Assembly: GCA_027050775.1 (NCBI GenBank) | Contig: JALUBH010000003.1 | Coordinates: 1-40,854 of the forward strand | DNA: 40,854 bases | DNA from: Campylobacteraceae bacterium | GTDB taxonomy: Bacteria; Campylobacterota; Campylobacteria; Campylobacterales; Sulfurospirillaceae | Direction: 5' to 3' | Part shown: positions 27,380 to 34,989 of the stretch, in pieces | Layout: every line of letters starts with the position of its first letter | Position numbering within the stretch: position 1 is the first letter of the stretch | Program-made: the position numbers and the translations under genes | The notes under the pieces: generated by a model | What the model saw: only the letters and a program-made list of their open reading frames with translations | Database searches by the model: none | Told to the model about the DNA's origin: nothing

Positions 27380-28015
27380 ATGGAAAGTGGTTTTTACGGC
27401 AGCAGTTTAGATGATAGCTTGAAATGTAAATTTGAAGAGAGCGGCTTAGAAAATACTCACAAAATAATGGAAAAAGCTGTTAATTGGTTTAGAAGCAGGA
27501 GCATCTTTGTCGTAGCTTATGGAACAGGGTGTGGGGCTATCGAAATGCCCCCAACATTTACAAGTAGATATGATGCCGAGAGGATGGGAGTCATAGGGGT
27601 GGCAACACCTAGACAGGCTGATTTGATCATCTTATCCGGTTACTTGGCATACAAAACATTAAGAAGAGTTATAAGAACTTATGAACAGATGCAAAGACCA
27701 AGATACATAATGACTCTTGGCAGCTGCCCGATAAACGGTGGAATGTATTGGGATTCCTACAATACTATTAAAAAACTTGACGATTATATACCTGTGGATG
27801 TAGCGGTTACTGGTTGCATGCCAAGACCTGAAGCTGTTATAGACGGCTTTGTTCTCCTTCAAAAAAGAATCAAAAATGGCGAAAAAGCCGGATGGGAAAA
27901 GTATGATGAAAATTTTGAATTTTACAAGGATAACCAAAAAAGAGTTCTAGGAGGTCATATTGACCCATCTTACGAAACTGACTGGTACAATCTCAAAAGC
28001 GGGGGTAAGGCATAA
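27380..28015 (+). CDS. NuoB-like small subunit (J) with altered cluster motif
   Basis: A 211-residue peripheral subunit carrying the proximal [4Fe-4S] cluster. The motif reads YGTGCGAIEMPP, where complex I has a tandem CC. The later ligands are present in GSCPINGGMYWDSY and VTGCMPRPEAVIDG. Only three of the four usual cysteines are therefore in place; a fourth ligand might be C16 near the N-terminus or a non-cysteine residue. The start at 27380 has AAGGGAG upstream, so a longer frame beginning at 27344 inside the preceding gene is rejected. Confidence 0.88.
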   Translation: MESGFYGSSLDDSLKCKFEESGLENTHKIMEKAVNWFRSRSIFVVAYGTGCGAIEMPPTFTSRYDAERMGVIGVATPRQADLIILSGYLAYKTLRRVIRTYEQMQRPRYIMTLGSCPINGGMYWDSYNTIKKLDDYIPVDVAVTGCMPRPEAVIDGFVLLQKRIKNGEKAGWEKYDENFEFYKDNQKRVLGGHIDPSYETDWYNLKSGGKA

Positions 28016-28623
28016 TGGACTTAGCATCTAAATTAGAGAGATTATCACTTGAACTTGTACAAAAACAAGATTATCTCTATAAAGTTACTGTAAATTTAGA
28101 ACGACTCGAATCACTTTTACTCAGTTTTTTAAATGAGTTCGGATATATCACGCTTGATTCTATAAATTGCAGAGATGACTTAGAAGATGGATTTTTTACT
28201 ATTACATATTGTCTCCAAACAAAAAAGAGAGATCATATAGTTATGGTTCAAACAAAAATACAAAGAGAAAATGCTAGTTTGCCCACCATGCACACGATTT
28301 GGCCTCAGGCTGAGATAATGGAAAGAGAGATGCATGAGATGTTTGGTGTTGATTTTCCCGGACATCCGACGCTCATCGATTTTGCCTTGGAGTATTGGGA
28401 CAATATGCCTCCTCTAAGAAGAGACTTTGATACTTTAGAGTATGTAAACAGTATGAATCCTTTCCGAAAACAAAGAGGTGACGCTCTTGATGCAAAAGAG
28501 GAGATGAAAAAGAAAAGAGAGGCAAAAAAAGCTGCAAAACTAAAAGCAGAGAAAGAAGCCCAAACAAAAGCGGCACTAGAAGCACAAAACAATCCAAGCG
28601 ATGAGGTGAAAGATGAAGAATAA
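28015..28623 (+). CDS. NuoC-like 30-kDa subunit (K)
   Basis: A 202-residue soluble subunit with the complex-I 30-kDa signature MEREMHEMFGVDFPGHPTLIDF, followed by NMPPLRRDFDT. The C-terminal 50 residues are an Ala/Lys/Glu-rich helix that is longer than usual and may pack against a neighbour. It would dock the NuoD-like subunit on the J subunit. TAATG links it to the upstream gene, and it overlaps the NuoD-like gene by 11 bases. Confidence 0.9.
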   Translation: MDLASKLERLSLELVQKQDYLYKVTVNLERLESLLLSFLNEFGYITLDSINCRDDLEDGFFTITYCLQTKKRDHIVMVQTKIQRENASLPTMHTIWPQAEIMEREMHEMFGVDFPGHPTLIDFALEYWDNMPPLRRDFDTLEYVNSMNPFRKQRGDALDAKEEMKKKREAKKAAKLKAEKEAQTKAALEAQNNPSDEVKDEE

Positions 28624-29728
28624 TCTAGAAAATACTATCAAGATATTTCATGGACCTCAACATCCCGGAATCACAGGAAACATGAGCGTAGAGCTTGATC
28701 TGCTTGGTGAAACCATAAAAAGAGCTCAAACACATGTCGGATATCTTCATAGAGGATTTGAAAAGCTCATAGAAAGGCGAACTGTTGTGCAAGCCTTTAC
28801 TATCGTTTGCAGAATCTGTGTACCTGAGCCTGACCCAAACGAAGAAAATTTTGCAAGAGCAGTTGAAAATCTCACAGGGCTTGAAATCAGCGAAAAAGCT
28901 AAATATATAAGAACAATGGTCTTAGAGATGCAAAGGCTAGCGACTATGTTTTTGTGGATGGGTGGACAAGCAGGTTCCATAGGTCTTGGACTCATACCCC
29001 AATGGTCAGTTTGCGATAGGGACTATATGTTGGATAGATTTGAAGAATTGACAGGTGGTAGAGTTTATCACATGTACGCTTTTCCCGGTGGCGTAAGAAG
29101 AGATTTGCCTGAAGGCTTTTTGGAACGATTGTCTGATCTTCTTGATTATTATGAAAAAAGAATCATCGTCTATAATAATACTTTTTTTGATAATGTTATC
29201 TTTAGAAAAAGAGCTATCGGAGTTGGTGTAGTAAATAGAGATGATGTCTTGAAAAATGCCTATGTAGGGCAAACCATGAGGGGATGCGGCATAAAAAAAG
29301 ATGTCAGAAAAGATATGCCATACTTGATGTATGACAAGCTGGATTTTGACATACCGATTCAACAAGATGGCGATGTTTACGCAAGAGCAATCGTCAGAAG
29401 AGATGAGATGCTTCAATCCATCAGAATATTAAGACAAATCATAAAACAGATGCCTAAAGAGGGTGAGATTTTACAAAAGATTCCAAAGCATAGAAAATTC
29501 AAACTTCCCTCAGATGACACCTATGTACAGACAGAAAGCGCAAGAGGTGCTATGAGTTACTATATGGCGGGTGATGGGAGCGAAAAGATTAGAAGAATGC
29601 AAGTAAGAGGACCTTCATTGGTGCATGCGTACACTCTACTTGAAAAACTATTGGTCAATACCGAACTTGCAGATGTTGCTATGACTATGAATTCGTTGGG
29701 TATTTGCCCACCAGAAATAGAAAGATAA
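28613..29728 (+). CDS. NuoD/[NiFe]-hydrogenase-like large subunit (L) lacking paired Ni ligands
   Basis: A 371-residue catalytic-type subunit. The family is clear from IFHGPQHPGITGNMSVELDL at the start, HVGYLHRGFEKLIERR, and MQVRGPSLVHAYTLLEKLL near the end. In group 4 [NiFe] hydrogenases the N- and C-terminal CxxC pairs bind nickel. Here the first reads C69-V-P-E72 (with a nearby C66) and the second C365-P-P-E368, so only the first cysteine of each pair remains. A [NiFe] site is therefore unlikely. Mbx/MBS-type L subunits are known to have lost two of the four cysteines. GAGGTGA lies before its ATG. Confidence 0.88.
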   Translation: MKNNLENTIKIFHGPQHPGITGNMSVELDLLGETIKRAQTHVGYLHRGFEKLIERRTVVQAFTIVCRICVPEPDPNEENFARAVENLTGLEISEKAKYIRTMVLEMQRLATMFLWMGGQAGSIGLGLIPQWSVCDRDYMLDRFEELTGGRVYHMYAFPGGVRRDLPEGFLERLSDLLDYYEKRIIVYNNTFFDNVIFRKRAIGVGVVNRDDVLKNAYVGQTMRGCGIKKDVRKDMPYLMYDKLDFDIPIQQDGDVYARAIVRRDEMLQSIRILRQIIKQMPKEGEILQKIPKHRKFKLPSDDTYVQTESARGAMSYYMAGDGSEKIRRMQVRGPSLVHAYTLLEKLLVNTELADVAMTMNSLGICPPEIER

Positions 29729-29737
29729 GGGGAGATT

Positions 29738-30148
29738 ATGGCTATAGATATAAAAGGTGTTTTATCACCATTAAGCGCTATAGGAACTCTTTTTGAACAT
29801 CCTAAAACGCTTACTTATCCTCAAGCTAAAAAGGATATTCCTGTTGGATATAGAGGTTTTCACATAAATAACTTAGAAACTTGTATTGGGTGTGCTAGCT
29901 GTGAAGAGATATGTATGAATGAAGCCATCGATATGATTCATCCTGATATTGAATATAACCCAAAAAATACAAGTGGTTGTGTTCCGAGAATCGACTACGG
30001 TAGATGCTGCTGGTGTTCACTTTGTACTGATGTATGCCCTCCTAGCTCACTCAAGCTTGACAATATTTGCACTCACGCAGAGTGTGACCCTGACAATTTC
30101 CTCTATATGCCTAAAAATATTAAAAACATAGGGGAGGATGTATCATGA
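29738..30148 (+). CDS. NuoI-like 2x[4Fe-4S] ferredoxin subunit (N)
   Basis: A 136-residue protein with two ferredoxin-type cluster motifs: CIGCASCEEIC (about residues 49-59) and CCWCSLCTDVCP (about 91-102). Each gives a full CxxCxxCxxxC set. It would pass electrons from ferredoxin or another donor to the J subunit. AAGGGGAG precedes the ATG, nine bases after the NuoD-like stop, and it overlaps the MrpE-like gene by four bases. Confidence 0.92.
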   Translation: MAIDIKGVLSPLSAIGTLFEHPKTLTYPQAKKDIPVGYRGFHINNLETCIGCASCEEICMNEAIDMIHPDIEYNPKNTSGCVPRIDYGRCCWCSLCTDVCPPSSLKLDNICTHAECDPDNFLYMPKNIKNIGEDVS

Positions 30149-30615
30149 GGTTTGTATTTTGGACCGTTTTTCTGTTTATAATCTGGGTTGGACTAACCAT
30201 GAGTTTTAGTACTCAAGAACTTACAACAGGCTTCTTTGTTTCTTTTATCATCGCGATGCTATATGTGAAATATTATCCAACTAATCATAATTTTAAATTT
30301 AGGCCGATAGCATATATCATATACTTATTTACATTTTTAAAAGCCCTGGTTTTAGCAAACTGGGATGTAGCTAGAAGAGTTATAGACCCTAAACTACCCA
30401 TAAATCCAGGAATTGTTGCCATAAAAACCGATTTAAAAGAAGACTATAAAAAACTGATGTTGGCAAATAGCATAACCTTGACTCCAGGAACCATAACCAT
30501 GGATGTGCGAGATGATACTCTTTTTATACACTGGATAGATGTCACAGCTACAAGTATAGAAGAGGCGAGCGAAGTAATTGCAGGAGATTTTGAGCGAACA
30601 CTAAAAAATTTATAA
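30145..30615 (+). CDS. MrpE/MnhE-like subunit (A)
   Basis: A 156-residue protein with two or three N-terminal helices and a cytoplasmic C-terminal domain. The MrpE signature is seen in NPGIVAIKTDLKEDYKKLMLANSITLTPGTITMDV and in DTLFIHWIDV. It corresponds to subunit A of MBH and MBS, which as I recall is usually first in archaeal operons but is last here. A strong hairpin terminator follows within 35 bases, closing the 13-gene transcript. Confidence 0.9.
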   Translation: MRFVFWTVFLFIIWVGLTMSFSTQELTTGFFVSFIIAMLYVKYYPTNHNFKFRPIAYIIYLFTFLKALVLANWDVARRVIDPKLPINPGIVAIKTDLKEDYKKLMLANSITLTPGTITMDVRDDTLFIHWIDVTATSIEEASEVIAGDFERTLKNL

Positions 30616-30628
30616 CCAACCTTCAACA

Positions 30629-30650
30629 AGCAGGGGACAAAACCCCTGCT
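30629..30650 (+). terminator. Hairpin terminator of the 13-gene operon
   Basis: AGCAGGGG-ACAAAA-CCCCTGCT is a perfect 8-bp stem with a 6-base loop, 14 bases past the MrpE-like stop. It is not followed by a long T-run, but position and GC content against the AT-rich background support termination of the operon. Confidence 0.7.
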
Positions 30651-30800
30651 ATAATCAATCCAACAATTCCAAAATTAGAAACTAAGAACAAAAAAGCTAT
30701 AATCCTTTTTTTGTATAGTATTTTTATATTGTACTCATTATAAATTTTATCATAAGTGTTGCAAAACCACTGTAATTTATCTAAAAAATAGGAGAAAAAA

Positions 30801-31511
30801 GTGTCACTTAACAGACAAATTTACCTAACCATCTTTGCGCTTATCATAACCATACTTTTCTTTGAATTTACAAATGTAGATATATGGCTACAAAACTACT
30901 TTTACAATTTTAAAACTCACGAATGGCTTATAGACAGAAACGAACCTGTGTTGAAGTTCATCTTCTACAACGGCATCAAAAAACTTCTTATATTTTTTGC
31001 AGTTTCCATTCTTTTTTCTTTGATTTTTTTTAGAAAAAAAAGAGTCATACAGGAGTATAAAAAAGGATTGATTTTAGTTGTTTTGGCAGCTATATTGATT
31101 CCTGTGATAGTTGGTGGTCTAAAAGCTACGACAAATACGCCCTGCCCCAAAAATATAGAACATTTCGGAGGAGTTTACCCTGATATAAAAGTCTTAGACT
31201 CATACCCAAAGAATTTTCATCAGAAAAAAAATATAAAATGCTGGCCGGCCGGTCATGCAAGTGGAGGTTTCGCCCTTTTCTCTCTGTTTTTTCTTTTCAA
31301 ATCAAGAAAAAATAGAAAAAGAGCTTTAGTTCTTGCTATGACGGTGGGATGGAGTATGTCGTTATATAAGATGTTTATCGGCGATCATTTTCTCAGCCAC
31401 TCTATAGTCACGATGGAAATAGCGTGGCTGATAGTCTTGCTCTTAGAGAAATACTTAACCAAATTTTTTAGGAAAAGAGCGAAAAATAACGAGTATAATT
31501 ATTATCTCTAA
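30801..31511 (+). CDS. PAP2-superfamily membrane phosphatase
   Basis: A 236-residue membrane protein with about five helices and the three PAP2 phosphatase motifs: KATTNTPCP (motif 1, with CP in place of the usual RP), PAGHASGGFAL (motif 2, PAGH for PSGH) and GDHFLSHSI (motif 3, with the catalytic histidine). This variant is common in lipid A phosphatase-like and related enzymes acting on phospholipid headgroups. The start is GTG at 30801, after AGGAG. Its 3' end overlaps the convergent minus-strand gene by 57 bases. The exact substrate is unknown. Confidence 0.85.
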   Translation: MSLNRQIYLTIFALIITILFFEFTNVDIWLQNYFYNFKTHEWLIDRNEPVLKFIFYNGIKKLLIFFAVSILFSLIFFRKKRVIQEYKKGLILVVLAAILIPVIVGGLKATTNTPCPKNIEHFGGVYPDIKVLDSYPKNFHQKKNIKCWPAGHASGGFALFSLFFLFKSRKNRKRALVLAMTVGWSMSLYKMFIGDHFLSHSIVTMEIAWLIVLLLEKYLTKFFRKRAKNNEYNYYL

Positions 31512-32024
31512 TACAAAAAGCAGAATATAAAGATTATACACTTGAACTTGCTTATCTAATATATTTATATATTCTAAAGTTTTGTAGAACAAATAAGACA
31601 AAACCAGTCCCGCAAGATAGCCTTTTTGCTTGAGAACATCTGCCATGGAGATAAGAGCTGTTTTTTTAAGTGCGATTGTCTCCATCCTAACCAAATAGCT
31701 CCCAAATATAAAAGTCACCTGATATCCTAGATATACGAATAGAGCCGTCATATAAGAGTAGTCAAAAATCAAGAAAAATGAGACAAAAAGCAAAACCACC
31801 ACTTCGACAAGCAAAGTAATATAAAAAAACGCTTCTATGTTCATAATCTTGCTATAGAACTTTGCCACAATCAACATAGAAATTGCCAAAAAAATCCCAC
31901 CGAGAGAGAACACCGAGGGCTGCAAAGGAGTATATAAAACAAATATACTCCCAACTCCTAGCCCCAAGAAAAAAGAATTTAAAAACTTATAGCAAAGATA
32001 AGGTCTTACATGTAGAGCTCTCAA
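31455..32024 (-). CDS. Six-helix membrane protein of unknown function
   Basis: A 189-residue integral membrane protein with about six hydrophobic helices and short loops; I do not recognise the family. Its start overlaps the TonB receptor stop by four bases (ATGA), so it is co-translated with that receptor and could be an inner-membrane partner in uptake. The 5' end includes a variant of the dispersed palindrome (TTACATGTAGAGC), encoding part of MRALHV. The 3' end runs 57 bases into the convergent PAP2 gene. Confidence 0.6.
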   Translation of the reverse strand: MRALHVRPYLCYKFLNSFFLGLGVGSIFVLYTPLQPSVFSLGGIFLAISMLIVAKFYSKIMNIEAFFYITLLVEVVVLLFVSFFLIFDYSYMTALFVYLGYQVTFIFGSYLVRMETIALKKTALISMADVLKQKGYLAGLVLSYLFYKTLEYINILDKQVQVYNLYILLFVLEIIIILVIFRSFPKKFG

Positions 32025-34015
32025 AACTTGGCATTAACTCCTATATAATAACTTCTCTCTCCTGAGGCATAACCATAAACACTTTGGTACTTTTTATTCA
32101 ATAAATTTGTCACTTTAAAATATGTACTCCAGATTTTATTTATCTTATAATCAATCTTTGAATTTAAAACAAAATATTTACCCGTATCTACATCGCTTGC
32201 CGGATAAGTAGAAAAATCTTTATCAGTTCTTGAGCCTATATAAGTACCATTTGCATTTATATTTAGATTTTTTGTTGCAAAATATGTCACATTAAATCCA
32301 ATCTGATATCTAGGTCTCCTGAGCAATCTGTTTCCATCTTTATCCTTGGCATCTAGATATGTATAATTTACACCGAGTAAAAACTTTTCTAAAAGAATCT
32401 GCTGATATGAAACCTCTACTCCTTTTAAAACAGAAGTTCCCGGTATATTTACATTTTGACCGGGATCCCACCAATTTGCACCACTTTTCCAAACTATCAT
32501 ATCTTTTATCTCGTTTCTAAAAAAGTTAACTCCTAATCCGAAATATTTGATACCTATATTGTAGCTTAAAATCTTCTCTGGTTCTAGATTAAAATTGCTC
32601 AAACCCCATATATTGATCATGTTCATTATGTTTGGAGTTTTGTATGCTGTACCTATATTTGCATATATGTTAAGATTTTTGTTAAAAAGATATTTTACAC
32701 CAATTTTTCCTGTCAATTTATTTTTAAAATTACTAAAATGATCATACCTCAAGGCTTGAGAGAGCACAATATGTTTCAAACGGTATGTATTGGTCGCAAA
32801 TATAGCTCTGTTTGTATCATCTCTCTCCTTTTGTGCACCTTGGAGTATCGTATATTTAACTTTTCTCTTTTTGTAGTTTACTCCTATGACAAATGAATTT
32901 TTATGTCCATATCTCAGAGTATCTTTGATCTCAACAGATGGAATAGTACCCTTGCTCTCTTCTATCTGAGAATAATATGGACTAAACACCAAATCCTCTT
33001 GTTTACTGTGAAAATAACTTTGTGAAATGGTAGTTTCTATGGTATTTCTACCTATAAAATATTTATATTTCAAGTATCCTGTTTTGTCTCTAGAATCCAC
33101 GGCAGCCTGTGTGTTTGGTCCACTTGTATCATAGTTAGTATATGAATTTACATCGTGATAACCCAACTCAATATGACTTGAACTGCCAATCCAATACCCT
33201 GCATTGAAATTTACAGTAGTATTCCTATACGGATCTCTTTCAAAATCATCTATATTGGAGCCCTTAGGGGCTTGCGATGTGAAGCTCCTGCTGGTTGTTC
33301 TGAGCACTTGAAGCATTGCATTGTATTTTCTTGTTCTTTTGGAGAGCGAAACAGATAGATTTCTATACTTATAGCTTCCTGCCTCGACACCTACGCTAGC
33401 ATGCGTTCCCGGTTCTGCTTTTTTGGTAATTATATTTATAACTCCGGCAGCCGCATCAGCTCCCCAAACTCCACTTTGAGCACCTTTTATAACTTCAATC
33501 TTACTGATGTCATTAACCATCAAGTTACTCAAATTTGCTCCAGATATATTTGCAGGGTCATTGTATCTTATGCCATCTATCAATACCAAGGTGTATTTGT
33601 TTGACATACCTTGGAGGTATAGGCTTGTAGTTTCACCCAAACCGCCACTTTGAGTAAAACTGACTCCCGGTAGTGATTGCAGTACTTGCGCAACTGTCTC
33701 GTAACCTTGAAGTTTAATCTCTTGGGAAGTGATAATGCTCACATCATCTGTAGTATTTGCGGGGGTTGACATGCTCTTGAGTGCAGAGTATATCTTTGAT
33801 TTTTTATCTTTTATCTTCTTTGATATGACGACTATGGGCTGCTCATCTTGTGGTGGCGTCTCCTCTTCACTTGAGGCATACTCATCTTGTTTTTGCACGC
33901 TTGATTGTGAATCTTCATAACTAGCAGTTGTGCTAGCTAATGTCACAGTAGTGCTTACAGCAAGAATAGCAGCAAGTGAAAAATACTTACCACGAAATCC
34001 TTTTGGGTTTTTCAT
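32021..34015 (-). CDS. TonB-dependent outer-membrane receptor (BtuB/CirA-like)
   Basis: A 664-residue receptor with a signal peptide after MKNPKGFRGKYFSLAAILAV, a TonB-box-like stretch near the mature N-terminus (QPIVVISKK), a plug domain (about 100-230) with LQSLPGVSFTQSGGLGE, YTLVLIDGIRYND and GAQSGVWGADAAAGVINIITK, and a 22-strand barrel ending in aromatic F. The plug resembles BtuB/CirA receptors for cobalamin or siderophores; the ligand cannot be told. The ATG at 34015 has AGGAG just upstream, so a longer frame from 34063 is rejected. No cobalamin riboswitch is seen; a MITE begins 56 bases upstream. Confidence 0.9.
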   Translation of the reverse strand: MKNPKGFRGKYFSLAAILAVSTTVTLASTTASYEDSQSSVQKQDEYASSEEETPPQDEQPIVVISKKIKDKKSKIYSALKSMSTPANTTDDVSIITSQEIKLQGYETVAQVLQSLPGVSFTQSGGLGETTSLYLQGMSNKYTLVLIDGIRYNDPANISGANLSNLMVNDISKIEVIKGAQSGVWGADAAAGVINIITKKAEPGTHASVGVEAGSYKYRNLSVSLSKRTRKYNAMLQVLRTTSRSFTSQAPKGSNIDDFERDPYRNTTVNFNAGYWIGSSSHIELGYHDVNSYTNYDTSGPNTQAAVDSRDKTGYLKYKYFIGRNTIETTISQSYFHSKQEDLVFSPYYSQIEESKGTIPSVEIKDTLRYGHKNSFVIGVNYKKRKVKYTILQGAQKERDDTNRAIFATNTYRLKHIVLSQALRYDHFSNFKNKLTGKIGVKYLFNKNLNIYANIGTAYKTPNIMNMINIWGLSNFNLEPEKILSYNIGIKYFGLGVNFFRNEIKDMIVWKSGANWWDPGQNVNIPGTSVLKGVEVSYQQILLEKFLLGVNYTYLDAKDKDGNRLLRRPRYQIGFNVTYFATKNLNINANGTYIGSRTDKDFSTYPASDVDTGKYFVLNSKIDYKINKIWSTYFKVTNLLNKKYQSVYGYASGERSYYIGVNAKF

Positions 34016-34063
34016 TTTTTCTCCTAAAATAAATTTTGAAGTCAAATTATAGTAAAATTCCAC

Positions 34064-34343
34064 TTAAATAACTGACCTTACGCACTAAGCACATATCTGA
34101 GTGGTATAAGTTGCTTACAAGTGCTAGGCAGTAAGATGCAGGAGCTACTAGTAGCTTCAAATCTTACTAACGACGCAATTGTGAGCAAATTATACCACCC
34201 TTTGGGCAAAAAGATAAAGTATCATCTGACTTCGTTAGATTTTTTCATCTTAGCTTTGGCTAGGCTTTCAAAAATCTGCCTCGCATATGACACTTTCTCT
34301 TTTTGCTCAGATATGTGTTTAGTGCGTAAGGTCAGTTAAATAA
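34064..34343. mobile_element. 264-bp MITE with 30-bp terminal inverted repeats and 8-bp target duplication
   Basis: The element proper is 34072-34335. Its 30-base ends, beginning CTGACCTTACGCACTAA, are inverted repeats with one mismatch. It is flanked on both sides by TTAAATAA (34064-34071 and 34336-34343), a perfect 8-bp target duplication. It encodes no transposase. The left half holds nested inverted repeats: TGGTATAA/TTATACCA, AGTAAGAT/ATCTTACT and GCTACTAGTAGC. It lies between the divergent TonB receptor and lipoprotein genes. The parent IS family is not identified; 8-bp duplications fit several. Confidence 0.85.
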
Positions 34344-34357
34344 CTTTGGACTTATAT

Positions 34358-34774
34358 ATGAAACTTTTTTTATTATCATTTGTATTGATATCTCTTTTCA
34401 TAGGTTGTGATGACAAGTCGGTATCTACTTTATATGACAAATCATACACAAAAAACAGTATCCCATGTTTAAAACTTTCCATATATCCAAGAAATAAAAA
34501 GATGGAAAAAACTCTAAGAAGATTATATCCTTTTAAGCAACGATGTGAGTATCTCTTGCTCGTTTCATACAAAGCGGGCATAGTTTGCAACAGTAATCAA
34601 AATGCCCCAAGAAAAACTCTCTCAAACTTTCCAAATAGCTACCTAAGAATGGAAATAAATAGAAATATGAATGATTTGATATATAGCTACTATATAGATT
34701 TAAACGATAAAGTATCAAAAGATGATATACAAAATGGCTTTAAAAATATCAAAGACAATCTAAAATTCAACTAA
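34358..34774 (+). CDS. Small putative lipoprotein
   Basis: A 138-residue protein with a lipoprotein signal peptide (MKLFLLSFVLISLFIGC, lipidated Cys17). The mature part has three further cysteines and a basic central region; I do not recognise the family. The start at 34358 is the first ATG after the MITE's right end, only 22 bases away, with a weak TGGA upstream. The insertion may therefore have replaced or supplied its promoter. Confidence 0.55.
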   Translation: MKLFLLSFVLISLFIGCDDKSVSTLYDKSYTKNSIPCLKLSIYPRNKKMEKTLRRLYPFKQRCEYLLLVSYKAGIVCNSNQNAPRKTLSNFPNSYLRMEINRNMNDLIYSYYIDLNDKVSKDDIQNGFKNIKDNLKFN

Positions 34775-34792
34775 TTTTTTGTAAAATTTCTT

Positions 34793-34957
34793 ATGGAAAA
34801 AAAGATAATATGTCAAAAATGCAAATACTACTATGTCACATGGGATAAAAGCAGACCTCATGGATGCAAGGCTTATGGCTTCAAATCAAGGCATATTCCC
34901 TCACTTGTCGTCAAAAAAAATAGCGGTCAAAACTGCACTCTTTACCAAGAAAAGTGA
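34793..34957 (+). CDS. Small four-cysteine protein (zinc-ribbon-like)
   Basis: A 54-residue ORF beginning MEKKIICQKCKYYYVTWD and ending in CTLYQEK. C7 and C10 form a CxxC pair, followed by C25 in PHGCKAYGFKS and C47 near the end, giving four possible metal ligands. Small proteins of this pattern, as I recall, occur in Campylobacterota near core genes, but no function is known. A TTATGG context with AAATTTC upstream is a weak ribosome-binding site. It ends 32 bases before the eno start and overlaps eno's likely promoter. Confidence 0.6.
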   Translation: MEKKIICQKCKYYYVTWDKSRPHGCKAYGFKSRHIPSLVVKKNSGQNCTLYQEK

Positions 34958-34963
34958 TATAAT
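34955..34963 (+). promoter_or_regulatory. Extended -10 promoter of eno
   Basis: TGATATAAT matches the extended -10 consensus TGnTATAAT. It lies 27 bases before the eno ATG and overlaps the stop codon of the preceding small gene. No convincing -35 is seen. Confidence 0.5.
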
Positions 34964-34989
34964 ATGGAAAAATTATAAGGATGGAGACT

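Noticed and set aside
28613-29728. Reading the 13-gene operon as an active group 4 [NiFe] hydrogenase
   Set aside because: Both Ni-binding CxxC pairs have lost their second cysteine, and no maturation protease or hyp gene is adjacent.
21334-30615. Reading the operon as respiratory complex I
   Set aside because: There is no NuoE, NuoF or NuoG. The Mrp-type F, G, B, C and E subunits and the short NuoB- and NuoD-like proteins fit the MBH/MBS class.
34016-34071. Cobalamin riboswitch upstream of the TonB receptor
   Set aside because: Only 56 bases separate the start codon from the MITE, and no B12-box-like sequence was found.
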